Origin: Magnetovibrio sp.
Lineage (GTDB): Bacteria > Pseudomonadota > Alphaproteobacteria > Rhodospirillales_A > JABHCV01
Assembly: GCA_002717285.1 (NCBI GenBank)
Contig: PBDF01000011.1
Coordinates: forward strand, 1-64,000
Direction of reading: 5' to 3'
DNA: 64,000 nucleotides
Each line of letters starts with the position of its first letter. Positions within the stretch are counted from its first letter, which is position 1. Below the pieces are notes generated by a model. It was given only the letters and a program-made list of their open reading frames with translations. It did no database searches and was not told the origin of the DNA. The translations under genes were made by a program, and so were the position numbers. Below, piece by piece: positions 26,834 to 35,523 of this stretch.

Positions 26834-26981
26834 AACACCGCCATATACCTAAATCTAACTCGCTGCAACTTTTCTTGATAATTTTATTTACTTAATGGAA
26901 TGTAATTTCCATACATCAAGATATTGTGTCAATATAAGGACATGTTTATATATTATTATAAAGCCACAAACTGATAAGCGA

Positions 26982-27941
26982 ATGCTCATAATACAAAAAA
27001 AAATCTCTGACGTTAAGGGCTCTGAAATTACTCCAAAATCAGTTTTTATGAACCGTCGTCATTTTATTAAGTCCGCCACAATTGCAGGCCTGATACCAGG
27101 ATTTTTTCCAAGAGACACTCTGGGAACTGAAAAGAAGAATAAAATTGATAACTTTAAGACAAGTCCGTATAGCACAACTCAAGAACCAACTCCCTATAAC
27201 CTTGTTACCACTTACAACAACTTTTATGAATTTGGCACCAGCAAAGAAATGCCAGCCCGAACTGCAAAAAATTTTCAGACAAAACCCTGGACGGTAAGTA
27301 TTGAAGGGGAAGTGGGGAAGCCCGGCTTATATGACTTTGATGAACTGATTAGGCATCATCAACTTGAAGAACGCATTTACAGATTTCGCTGTGTTGAAGC
27401 TTGGTCAATGATTGTTCCCTGGATTGGAATTCCATTGGCCGATATAATTAAACGTCTTGAGCCAACATCAAGAGCAAAATTTGTTGCTTTTGAAACTCTC
27501 TACGATCCAGAACGTATGCCAGGCCAGAGAAGGAAGGTTCTTGAGTGGCCCTATATTGAAGGACTTCGAATTGATGAGGCAATGAATCCACTAACATTAT
27601 TGACTGTTGGGCTTTATGGAGAAGAATTACCAAATCAAAATGGGGCCCCGATTCGCCTAGTTGTCCCTTGGAAGTACGGCTTTAAATCTATTAAGTCCAT
27701 TGTGTCAATCCGTCTGGTCGAAAAACAACCACCAACTTCTTGGAATCGCTCTGCAGCTCATGAATATGGCTTTTATGCCAATGTCAACCCTGCAGTTAAC
27801 CACCCACGATGGAGCCAAGCTAAAGAACGTAGGCTAGGTAGCAACTACTTCTCGCCCAAAATTGAGACCAAAAAATTCAATGGATACGAAGAGGAAGTTT
27901 CCGAACTATACCACGGTATGGACTTACAGAAATTCTTCTAA
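26982..27941 (+). CDS. msrP: Protein-methionine-sulfoxide reductase catalytic subunit MsrP
   Basis: Periplasmic molybdopterin enzyme that repairs methionine sulfoxide in envelope proteins. 319 residues from the chosen ATG. A twin-arginine signal (MNRRHFIKSATIAG, about residues 23-36) directs folded export. The sulfite-oxidase fold contains the Mo-ligand cysteine in YRFRCVEAWSM, plus KYVAF-like and VVPWKYGFKSIKSIV motifs, close to E. coli YedY. The frame is open from 26895; ATG 26982 gives an N-terminus matching the family (SEITPKSVFMNRR). msrQ follows 2 nt after the stop, so the pair forms one unit. Confidence 0.95.
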   Translation: MLIIQKKISDVKGSEITPKSVFMNRRHFIKSATIAGLIPGFFPRDTLGTEKKNKIDNFKTSPYSTTQEPTPYNLVTTYNNFYEFGTSKEMPARTAKNFQTKPWTVSIEGEVGKPGLYDFDELIRHHQLEERIYRFRCVEAWSMIVPWIGIPLADIIKRLEPTSRAKFVAFETLYDPERMPGQRRKVLEWPYIEGLRIDEAMNPLTLLTVGLYGEELPNQNGAPIRLVVPWKYGFKSIKSIVSIRLVEKQPPTSWNRSAAHEYGFYANVNPAVNHPRWSQAKERRLGSNYFSPKIETKKFNGYEEEVSELYHGMDLQKFF

Positions 27942-27943
27942 AA

Positions 27944-28570
27944 ATGACCAACGATTTTCTCATTCGAAAGATTGCCAAGCCAATCTTCTTTTTCGCTTTA
28001 CTGCTACCTCTACTTTGGATCATCTGGAAAGTAGCATTTGGTGACTTGGGTGTTGGTCTTAACGCTAATCCGGTAGAAATGGTCAATCGGTATCTTGGCG
28101 ATTGGGCCTTACGTTTCATTCTTCTAACACTTTGCATTACACCACTTGCAGTAATAACTGGCTGGTCAACGCCGGTGCGTTTCAGACGTATGATTGGTCT
28201 TTTTGCTTTTACTTATGCCTTACTACACGTAGCCAACTATGTAATTGCTGATCAATTTCTTAATTGGAATGATATTTTAGCTGATATTATTAAACGCAAA
28301 TACATTTCCGTAGGAATGGTAACATTTATAATCCTGCTCGCTTTAGCTATCACGTCTCCAACAGCAGTTGTCAAATGGCTAGGCGCAAAACGCTGGCGTA
28401 TGGTTCACCGATGCGTGTACCTTGCCGGAATAGGTGCCGTCATCCATCACTGGATGATGATCAAGGCAGATCTAACCCAGCCTATTGTCCATGCTGTTAT
28501 TTTAGGTGTTTTACTTATTTTTAGGGCACTTAACTCTCTTAGGAAGTCACACAAAGTTAGACCAAGGTAA
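27944..28570 (+). CDS. msrQ: MsrQ heme-binding membrane subunit
   Basis: Six-helix inner-membrane b-heme protein (208 residues) that passes electrons from the quinone pool to MsrP. It has the ferric-reductase-like core: GDWALRFILLTLCITPL, the heme His in LLHVANYVI, RWRMVHRCVYLAG and HHWMM in the later helices. Only 2 nt separate it from msrP, the standard msrPQ arrangement. Confidence 0.95.
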   Translation: MTNDFLIRKIAKPIFFFALLLPLLWIIWKVAFGDLGVGLNANPVEMVNRYLGDWALRFILLTLCITPLAVITGWSTPVRFRRMIGLFAFTYALLHVANYVIADQFLNWNDILADIIKRKYISVGMVTFIILLALAITSPTAVVKWLGAKRWRMVHRCVYLAGIGAVIHHWMMIKADLTQPIVHAVILGVLLIFRALNSLRKSHKVRPR

Positions 28571-28609
28571 AACACCATAAAAACCTAGCGTGCACCAAAT
28601 CAACTAAAT

Positions 28610-31396
28610 TTAATGAGCTTGGTTCCAGTTGTCACCAATCCCGACATCAACAATCAGGGGCACATCTAACTTAGCTGCGTTTTGCATAATTTCCTTAACG
28701 ACGGCTGTAGTTACTTCAATTTCTTTTTTTGGAACCTCGAATATCAATTCATCATGGACCTGCAGCAGCATACTTGCTCCCAGGCCCGCCTCAGCCATGG
28801 CAGGCGGCATCGATACCATAGCCCGTTTAATAATATCAGCCGCACCACCTTGAATTGGGGCGTTGATGGCCGCACGTTCCGCTAAGCTACGCATTACTGG
28901 ATTTCTATCGTCAATGCCTTTGATATGGCATTTGCGTCCAAATAGCGTCGTCACGTAACCTTGACTTAAGGCTTCTTCTTTAGTTCTCTGCATGTAATCA
29001 AGAATCCCTGGATAGCGCTCAAAGTAAGCTTTAATATAATCAGAGGCTTCCTTTTTTGAAATATCTAATTGACGGGCCAGACCAAAGGAAGAGATCCCAT
29101 AAATAATACCAAAGTTTATAGCCTTAGCCTGACGACGTAACATAGGATCCAAGTCCTTTGTGGAGACACCAAATACCTGTGAGGCAGTAATTGCATGAAT
29201 ATCTTCGCCGGATCTAAAAGCTTCAACCAGAGTATCAATACCAGCAACGTGAGCCAGAAGCCTAAGTTCAATTTGTGAATAATCAGCACTTAGTAGCTTA
29301 CAACCAACCTCAGGAATGAAAGCCTCACGGATTTTTCGCCCTTCTTGAGTTCGCACAGGAATATTCTGCAAATTTGGATTACTTGAGGCTAATCTACCTG
29401 TTGATGTTCCTGCCATAGAGAAAGAAGTATGAACCCTGCCTGTGGTTGGATTAATCTGTGCGGTTAGAGCATCAGTATATGTGCTCTTCAATTTTGCTAA
29501 TTGGCGATACTCAAGAACCATTCTTGGCAACTGATGACCATCGGTTGCAAGTTTTTCGAGTATTTCAACTCCAGTAGCGTAGGCTCCCGTCTTTCCTTTT
29601 TTCCCGCCCGGCAAACCCATTTCATCAAACAAAACTTCCCCAAGTTGCTTAGGCGAAGCAACATTAAATTCACGACCCGCAAGATCGTAAATTTGCTTTT
29701 CAAGATCCGACAGACGGAAAGCAAAATCGTCACTAAGTCGTTTCAACTCCTCAGCATCAACCTTAATACCCCGGCGCTCCATCTCTGTTAATACACCTAT
29801 CAATGGCCGTTCCAGAGTTTCGTAGACTGTGACCATGCTTTGATCAACTAATTGCGGCTTCAAACGTTCAAAAAGGCGCCAAGTCATGTCTGCATCCTCG
29901 GCAGCATAATCAAGGGCCTTTTCCAATCCAATTTTATCAAAGGTGATTTGTGATTTTCCAGATCCAGCTATATCTTTAAACTTGATGTTTTTATGATCAA
30001 AATGCAGCATTGAGAGCTCATCTAAATTATGAGCATGCCGCCCACAGTCTAGAACATAAGATAGTAACATAGTGTCATCAAAAGGGCTTATCTGGATACC
30101 ATAACTTGCTAAAACCTGAGCATCATACTTAATGTTATGGCCAATCTTAAGAACTGAAGGGTCACTTAGCAGACCTTCCAGTATCTTAAGAGCTTGATTA
30201 AAATTAATCTGCTCTGGGGCAGTAACCTCTGCATTCTCTGAGTTCTCATCATCTAAATTTAATATGCATTGCGTTTCTGGCGTCTTGTGGGAGAGCGGGA
30301 TATAGCAGGCCTGTCCAGCCTCATAAGAGAGTGATATGCCAACTAATTTCGCCTGTGTCGCATCAATAGACGTAGTTTCTGTGTCAATAGCAACGAAGCC
30401 TTTAAAAGATGCGCCATTAATCCATTTTTTCAAAACATCCACATCTTGAACTAACTCATAGAAGGTCCCAATTTTTTTCTTCACCTCAGCATTTGGGCCA
30501 CTAGGAAGTGGCTCAAATCCATAACGGCTGGTGGCCCGATCCGCCAAATTCTTAAAATTTTGCGCCGCTAAAAAAGTTAGAAGTTTACTTTGATCTGGTA
30601 TTTTTACTACAAATTCACTCAATGGCACTTTTACTGGCACATCCCTTTTAAGTGTGACAAGCTTTTTTGACAGGCGGGCATTGGCAGCAAAATCAATTAA
30701 ACTTTGACGACGTTTAGGCTGTTTAACCTCTTTAGCATGATCCAAAACTCCATCTAGGTCTCCATATTCGTTTACCAGCAGAGCTGCAGTTTTCAAACCA
30801 ATTCCGGGCACTCCCGGAACGTTATCTGAACTATCCCCAGCAAGAGCTTGTACTTCTGTCACCCGATCTGGCGTAACACCAAATTTTTCTACAACTTCAG
30901 CGGAGCGAATTTCCTTATTTTTCATTGCGTCAAACATCATCACATTATCATCAACCAACTGCATTAAATCCTTATCAGATGAGACAATTGTCGTCTTTGC
31001 ACCCATTTTAATAGCCTGAGTGGCGTAAGTAGCAATCAAATCGTCAGCTTCAAAGCCAGGCATATCCACACAAGCAACATTAAAAGCGCGGGTCGCTTCG
31101 CGAACCAATTCAAACTGTGGAATCAAGTCCGCTGGTGGCGCATCTCTGTTAGCCTTATATTTAGGATATATATCGTTGCGGAAAGTTTTACGTGCACTAT
31201 CAAAAATTACTGCTATGTAGTCGGCATCTGTGTCATCAATTAGCTTCATCAGCATGGTGCTAAAACCATGAACTGCGTTCACCAGCGTTCCATCGGCTCG
31301 AGTCAAGCGTTCTTTGATGCCATAATATGCACGAAACAAAAAACCTGAACCATCAATCAGGTACACGTGGCGAGGATTGGGGCTTTCTTTGGACAC
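28610..31396 (-). CDS. polA: DNA polymerase I
   Basis: 928 residues with all three domains. The 5'-3' FEN-type exonuclease is N-terminal (YLIDGSGFLFRAYYGI, GFEADDLIATYA, GIGLKTAALL). The 3'-5' exonuclease is intact (VAIDTETTSID near 330, GHNIKYDAQVL, YAAEDADMTWRL). The polymerase carries motif A DYSQIELRLLAHVAG, the O-helix RRQAKAINFGIIYG and motif C LLQVHDELIFEV. It removes primers and fills gaps. The start is GTG at 31396. The zinc-finger gene ends 6 nt upstream in the same direction, so the two are probably cotranscribed. Confidence 0.97.
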   Translation of the reverse strand: MSKESPNPRHVYLIDGSGFLFRAYYGIKERLTRADGTLVNAVHGFSTMLMKLIDDTDADYIAVIFDSARKTFRNDIYPKYKANRDAPPADLIPQFELVREATRAFNVACVDMPGFEADDLIATYATQAIKMGAKTTIVSSDKDLMQLVDDNVMMFDAMKNKEIRSAEVVEKFGVTPDRVTEVQALAGDSSDNVPGVPGIGLKTAALLVNEYGDLDGVLDHAKEVKQPKRRQSLIDFAANARLSKKLVTLKRDVPVKVPLSEFVVKIPDQSKLLTFLAAQNFKNLADRATSRYGFEPLPSGPNAEVKKKIGTFYELVQDVDVLKKWINGASFKGFVAIDTETTSIDATQAKLVGISLSYEAGQACYIPLSHKTPETQCILNLDDENSENAEVTAPEQINFNQALKILEGLLSDPSVLKIGHNIKYDAQVLASYGIQISPFDDTMLLSYVLDCGRHAHNLDELSMLHFDHKNIKFKDIAGSGKSQITFDKIGLEKALDYAAEDADMTWRLFERLKPQLVDQSMVTVYETLERPLIGVLTEMERRGIKVDAEELKRLSDDFAFRLSDLEKQIYDLAGREFNVASPKQLGEVLFDEMGLPGGKKGKTGAYATGVEILEKLATDGHQLPRMVLEYRQLAKLKSTYTDALTAQINPTTGRVHTSFSMAGTSTGRLASSNPNLQNIPVRTQEGRKIREAFIPEVGCKLLSADYSQIELRLLAHVAGIDTLVEAFRSGEDIHAITASQVFGVSTKDLDPMLRRQAKAINFGIIYGISSFGLARQLDISKKEASDYIKAYFERYPGILDYMQRTKEEALSQGYVTTLFGRKCHIKGIDDRNPVMRSLAERAAINAPIQGGAADIIKRAMVSMPPAMAEAGLGASMLLQVHDELIFEVPKKEIEVTTAVVKEIMQNAAKLDVPLIVDVGIGDNWNQAH

Positions 31397-31402
31397 AATA
31401 CG

Positions 31403-31582
31403 TTAGTGTTTACCGGATTTAGACACGCCATCATCTAGTTTAAATGTGCGTGAACAATAGGGACAAACAATTTCTCCGCCCTTAGAAATTGTCAAATAGA
31501 TTTTAGGATGGCCTAATGCGCCACCACCCCCGTCACAACTGACTGAGGGTTTATTTACAATGATGGTTTCTGCTACTTCCAT
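31403..31582 (-). CDS. Zinc-finger domain-containing protein (CHCC type)
   Basis: A 59-residue gene. It contains Cys16, His25, Cys40 and Cys43 in the pattern SCDGGGGALGHPKIYL ... IVCPYCSRTFKL. That is the CHCC zinc-finger family related to the small mitochondrial complex I subunit NDUFS6. The start is ATG at 31582 and the stop TAA lies 6 nt before the GTG of polA. The exact role in bacteria is not settled; a zinc-binding structural or respiratory role is possible. Conservation of this short family makes the call firm despite its size. Confidence 0.88.
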   Translation of the reverse strand: MEVAETIIVNKPSVSCDGGGGALGHPKIYLTISKGGEIVCPYCSRTFKLDDGVSKSGKH

Positions 31583-31716
31583 GTTATACCTTGCATTGGA
31601 TTTCTATATACAGGTGTTGAACGCACTATTACACAATGATAGCGATTGTCGACTAAATTTCAAAGCCCGCATATAGTACATATCTATACTTTTTTTCCTA
31701 TAGACAGCAGAGCCCG

Positions 31717-32688
31717 ATGAAAAAGACAACCTCTAAAAACGCTGTTGAAATCGAAAATCTGAGCAAAACTTATTTGCATCAGAATAGCACTTCTACTTCG
31801 CCAGCTCTAAACAAGGTAAGTCTGAGAGTACCTGGGGGATCTTTTTTTGGACTTTTAGGCCCAAATGGAGCTGGAAAATCAACTTTGATAAATATATTAG
31901 CTGGACTAGTTACCCTTACATCTGGAGCCGCGAGAATATGGGGATATGACATTGAAACCAATATGCGTGCCGCACGGCGCTCAATCGGTGTTGTGCCCCA
32001 AGAACTGAACGTTGACCCTTTTTTTACACCTCGAGAGTCCCTTGAGCTTCAAGCGGGATTATATGGTGTCCCCAGCAATGCTCGCAAAACGGATGAAATT
32101 CTCAAAGCTGTTGGCTTATTGAGTAAGGCCGATGTCTACTCACGCACCCTATCTGGCGGAATGCGTCGCCGCTTGCTGGTCGCCAAGGCTATGGTTCACT
32201 CGCCACCAGTTTTGGTTCTTGATGAACCAACAGCTGGTGTTGATGTAGAGCTTCGCCACCAATTATGGACTTACGTACAGGAATTAAATGCACGTGGCAC
32301 TACAATATTACTCACAACCCATTACCTAAAAGAGGCTGAAGAGCTTTGCGATCAAATTGCCATTCTTAAAGAGGGGAATTTGATTGCTTGTGAACCAACG
32401 AGTTTATTACTAAAAAAACTTGATTCAAAGGAAATGATTGTAACTATTCGAGAAACCTTAACTTGTGTGCCCAAATTAATGAAGCAGTATAAAGCTGAAC
32501 TCCAGAGCCCTCAGAAACTGCGATTTTGCTATACGCCTAGTAAAACAGATAGTGGCAAAATATTAAGTGTCATTTACCAGGCCGGATTAAACGTCTCAGA
32601 TGTGGTAACCAAAGAAGTGGAACTTGAAGATATTTTTATCTCCTTAACTACCCCAAATTTCTCTGGTACACAAAAAAACAAACCTTAA
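31717..32688 (+). CDS. ABC transporter ATP-binding protein (ABC-2 / YadG-like)
   Basis: 323-residue ATPase with one nucleotide-binding domain: Walker A GPNGAGKST (near residue 52), Q-loop VPQE, signature LSGGMRRRL, Walker B VLVLDEPTAGVD and switch His in LLTTHY. A C-terminal extension of about 90 residues is typical of ABC-2 type exporters. The usual ABC-2 permease gene is not adjacent: the next gene, 2 nt downstream, encodes a lipoprotein hydrolase. The permease may be elsewhere. Substrate unknown. Confidence 0.9.
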   Translation: MKKTTSKNAVEIENLSKTYLHQNSTSTSPALNKVSLRVPGGSFFGLLGPNGAGKSTLINILAGLVTLTSGAARIWGYDIETNMRAARRSIGVVPQELNVDPFFTPRESLELQAGLYGVPSNARKTDEILKAVGLLSKADVYSRTLSGGMRRRLLVAKAMVHSPPVLVLDEPTAGVDVELRHQLWTYVQELNARGTTILLTTHYLKEAEELCDQIAILKEGNLIACEPTSLLLKKLDSKEMIVTIRETLTCVPKLMKQYKAELQSPQKLRFCYTPSKTDSGKILSVIYQAGLNVSDVVTKEVELEDIFISLTTPNFSGTQKNKP

Positions 32689-32690
32689 CT

Positions 32691-33692
32691 ATGAACTTCT
32701 GTAGGATCATTTCTACTTCAATGATTTTTGTGACAATGTTACTTAATGCCTGTGCTCTAAAAACTTATGAAAATCTATCTCCGCCTACGAAAGAACCATC
32801 ATTAAACAATAATTATTTTATCACTAGTGATGGGACACATCTTCCAATTCGTAAATGGAAGTCAAGCGAACCCATTCCAAAAGCCATTATCCTGGCTGTA
32901 CATGGCTTTAATGACTACAGTAAGTTTATCAATGTAGCAGCAGTTTTTTTCTCAAGGAATAATATTACCACATATGCCTATGATCAACGAGGCTTCGGGG
33001 CTGCTCCAAATCGTGGTTTTTGGGCAGGTGTTAAAACACTAACTGCTGACTTATTGAGTCTTACTTTGCTTATTCGAGCACGCCATCCTAAGACCCCACT
33101 TTACTTGTTAGGTGAAAGCATGGGCGGGGCCGTTATTATGGTAGCCCTTAAAGATGCTCATGAGCAAGCGAGAGACCTGGGATTAAGAGGAGTGATTCTC
33201 TCCGCTCCAGCAGTATGGGGACGCCAATTCATGCCTTGGTATCAAACTACCGCACTGTGGGTCACCGCCCATACGTTTCCAAGAGCAAAACTGACGGGGA
33301 GAAGCCTTAAAATCAAAGCTTCAGATAATATAGAAATGTTACGAGCCCTCAACAAAGATCCTTTGATTATTAAAGAAACCCGTGTAGATGCTATATATGG
33401 TCTCACAAACCTAATGGATCAGGCGATTGAGTCAGCCTGGAAACTAAATCAACCATTATTGGTACTTTACGGAAAAAAAGATGAAGTCATTCCAAAAAAA
33501 CCAATTATGGTAATGCTCTCAAGATTACCAGAAAAGGGCAAAGTAACACGAAAAGTAATCTTGTATGATGATGGTTATCACATGCTGATGCGCGATCTTC
33601 AGGCTAAAAAAGTATGGTATGATGTTTTTAATTGGATTGACTTACGCAGCAAACAATTAATTGAAGCAAGACAGCCCTCAGAGGCTCCATAG
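32691..33692 (+). CDS. Lipoprotein alpha/beta hydrolase (lysophospholipase / monoacylglycerol lipase-like)
   Basis: 333 residues. The N-terminus is a lipoprotein signal (hydrophobic run ending LLNAC, lipidated Cys21; Asn at -2 is slightly unusual). The hydrolase domain has ILAVHGFNDYS (oxyanion region), AYDQRGFG, the nucleophile elbow GESMGG (Ser143), a catalytic Asp in YGKKDEVIP and His in DDGYHMLMRD. This pattern is typical of the monoglyceride lipase/lysophospholipase group, here anchored to a membrane facing the periplasm. It lies 2 nt after the ABC ATPase gene, so the two are cotranscribed. Confidence 0.88.
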   Translation: MNFCRIISTSMIFVTMLLNACALKTYENLSPPTKEPSLNNNYFITSDGTHLPIRKWKSSEPIPKAIILAVHGFNDYSKFINVAAVFFSRNNITTYAYDQRGFGAAPNRGFWAGVKTLTADLLSLTLLIRARHPKTPLYLLGESMGGAVIMVALKDAHEQARDLGLRGVILSAPAVWGRQFMPWYQTTALWVTAHTFPRAKLTGRSLKIKASDNIEMLRALNKDPLIIKETRVDAIYGLTNLMDQAIESAWKLNQPLLVLYGKKDEVIPKKPIMVMLSRLPEKGKVTRKVILYDDGYHMLMRDLQAKKVWYDVFNWIDLRSKQLIEARQPSEAP

Positions 33693-33994
33693 AGTTCGGT
33701 TACCCCTGCTATTTCTTTACCCTCAACAATCACTAATCCGCTTGAAGAACAATAACCATAAATTATAGCCCTTCTAGTTCGTGCGGCTGACCGCAGAGCC
33801 ACGCAGGCCCCATAGGTTTGTAACAGAAAATCATTTGTACACTGAGTATGAGGCTTGAAGTACCGGCGCCTTCATGTGCCCTTTATAGGGATATCCTCAA
33901 GGTTATCAAAAAAATCTCTGGTACACTTGGTGCAAGTGGTTTTATTCATAAAGATTGTTAAGTTGTGTGCATAATATTTTATTGGGAGAAAAAC
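33693..33994. other. Intergenic region with possible gene remnant
   Basis: 302 bases between the lipoprotein gene and the methyltransferase. On the minus strand about 33880-33693 reads through without stop and looks protein-like (for example YGACVALRSAARTRRAIIYG), but it has no good start and runs on into the end of the lipoprotein gene. It may be a decayed gene. A ribosome site (GGGAG, 33984-33988) for the next gene lies at the right end. Confidence 0.35.
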
Positions 33995-34756
33995 TTGAAC
34001 ATTAAAGACTACTTCAACATTTTTACTTATCACGGAAGTGGAATGTATGCCTTTGGTCGTGTGTTTGATACATTCAAAGAATTGCATTGGTTTGATTTGA
34101 AGAGGAATGTCAATACGACTGAGATTAAAGCGGATGGTTACGAGGACAGTCGTTATATGATATATATGCCGGTTTATACCTCGGTATGTTTTGAAATGAT
34201 TAGAAAGTCCTTTGAATGGTATACTTCAGGGATTAGATACAGCAATCCAAATTTGATCCCAATTTTTGTGGATTTGGGTGCTGGTTCGGGAAAAACCCTA
34301 TTAATTGCCAATGAGACTAAATTTTTCCAAATCTGTGTTGGCGTTGAACTAAATGAAGTATTATCAAAAAGATCACAGAAAAATTTACCTCCCCCACCCA
34401 TTGAGAAGTCACAAAAACAAATATCAAACGCTAGTGTTTTACACATTCATGCAAATGTAGAGAGTGTCTATTGGGCGGATCAAATACTTATCAATATCCC
34501 TAAAGACAGACATCGTGATATTGTTCTTTTTGCCTTTAATCATAATTCTTACGATTGTGATGTGGTAACAAAAACGCTAGATATTATTAACCAAAAATTT
34601 GTTAATTCACTGTATCTGTATCAAAATCCTACTCAGCAACGCGCTGTCTTGAATGCCGGTTTTGAAGAGATTCAAAGGGATGCTGCGCCAAACAATGCGC
34701 ATAAAAATTTTAAATATATAATCTATCGAAATACCAAAAAAAACAACCTAGACTAA
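33995..34756 (+). CDS. Class I SAM-dependent methyltransferase-like protein
   Basis: 253 residues. SAM-binding motif I is IFVDLGAGSGKTLLIA, followed by an acidic strand end (VGVELNE). Further strands such as RDIVLFAFNHNSYD occupy the position of motif IV. The substrate is unknown. The frame is open from a GTG at 33965, but TTG at 33995 is preceded by GGGAG at 6 nt and is preferred. It is AT-rich like its neighbours. The next two genes (another methyltransferase and a polytopic membrane protein) face the same way, which suggests a surface-glycan or lipid modification locus. Confidence 0.75.
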   Translation: MNIKDYFNIFTYHGSGMYAFGRVFDTFKELHWFDLKRNVNTTEIKADGYEDSRYMIYMPVYTSVCFEMIRKSFEWYTSGIRYSNPNLIPIFVDLGAGSGKTLLIANETKFFQICVGVELNEVLSKRSQKNLPPPPIEKSQKQISNASVLHIHANVESVYWADQILINIPKDRHRDIVLFAFNHNSYDCDVVTKTLDIINQKFVNSLYLYQNPTQQRAVLNAGFEEIQRDAAPNNAHKNFKYIIYRNTKKNNLD

Positions 34757-34869
34757 TATCAATTAATTGCTTGCACTATTTGGTCACTCAATTGTTTTTA
34801 TACTTAAAATAAAAAAATAATTTTTCTAGAGTATTCCTCTATCTCTAAATTCACCAAAAGGTAAAGATT

Positions 34870-35523
34870 ATGAAATTGTGGAACATTGTTAATCTGCGAC
34901 GTTCTCTTCTGAGAGACTATTTTGACATAAAGCGCCAATTTGAGCAAATTGAGGAAAGTTGCATTCCTTCTTACGTCCACAACAATCTGGCAGCTGCAGG
35001 CATTTCTTGGTGGCGCCTTGACAGCGTGGCTCAAGCCTACAAAAGCTACTGCAATAAAGGACCAGTTCTAGATTTTGGTGCAGCATCCGGCGAGTTGTTT
35101 TATGTACTTCAAACTACAGAGCCTTATCATTTCATCGAAATAAACGACAAGCTATCTGAGGCTCTCATTCATTTTAATCCACTAGCAGTACGCCAAACGC
35201 TTGGTACACTTCAACCCAACAAGTACCGTGCAATTTTTGCTCTCGACAGCCTTGAACATAATGACAATATCCCTGAACTGCTTGAGCAACTCCACATGTC
35301 TTTGAGAGAGGATGGACTGCTTTTTTTGTGTGGCCCTACTGAAAATTGGATATACAAAATAGGAAGGCGTTTAGCCGGTTTTTCAGGCCATTATCACACC
35401 ACAAATATTTTGGATATAGAGAGAATGTCAGAGACATTCTTCTCAAAAATTAAGCAAAAATCTATACCGATAGCCATTGCACCTCTTTTTAGTATCACGG
35501 TCTGGAAGCGCAAACATCTATGA
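34870..35523 (+). CDS. SAM-dependent methyltransferase
   Basis: 217 residues with a class I methyltransferase fold: motif I VLDFGAASGELFYVL, acidic loop FIEINDKL, and a motif IV-like ALDSLEHNDNIPELL (the SLEH pattern is common in methyltransferase type 11/12). LREDGLLFLCGPTENW follows at the next strand. AAAGG lies 7-8 nt before the ATG. The stop overlaps the next start (ATGA), so it is coupled to the membrane protein. It probably methylates a sugar or lipid intermediate; the substrate is inferred only from context. Confidence 0.85.
   Translation: MKLWNIVNLRRSLLRDYFDIKRQFEQIEESCIPSYVHNNLAAAGISWWRLDSVAQAYKSYCNKGPVLDFGAASGELFYVLQTTEPYHFIEINDKLSEALIHFNPLAVRQTLGTLQPNKYRAIFALDSLEHNDNIPELLEQLHMSLREDGLLFLCGPTENWIYKIGRRLAGFSGHYHTTNILDIERMSETFFSKIKQKSIPIAIAPLFSITVWKRKHL

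Noticed and set aside
33599..33802. 67-codon minus-strand frame overlapping the end of the lipoprotein hydrolase gene
   Set aside because: It starts with GTG without a ribosome site and half of it is antisense to a firm gene. Kept only as a possible remnant.
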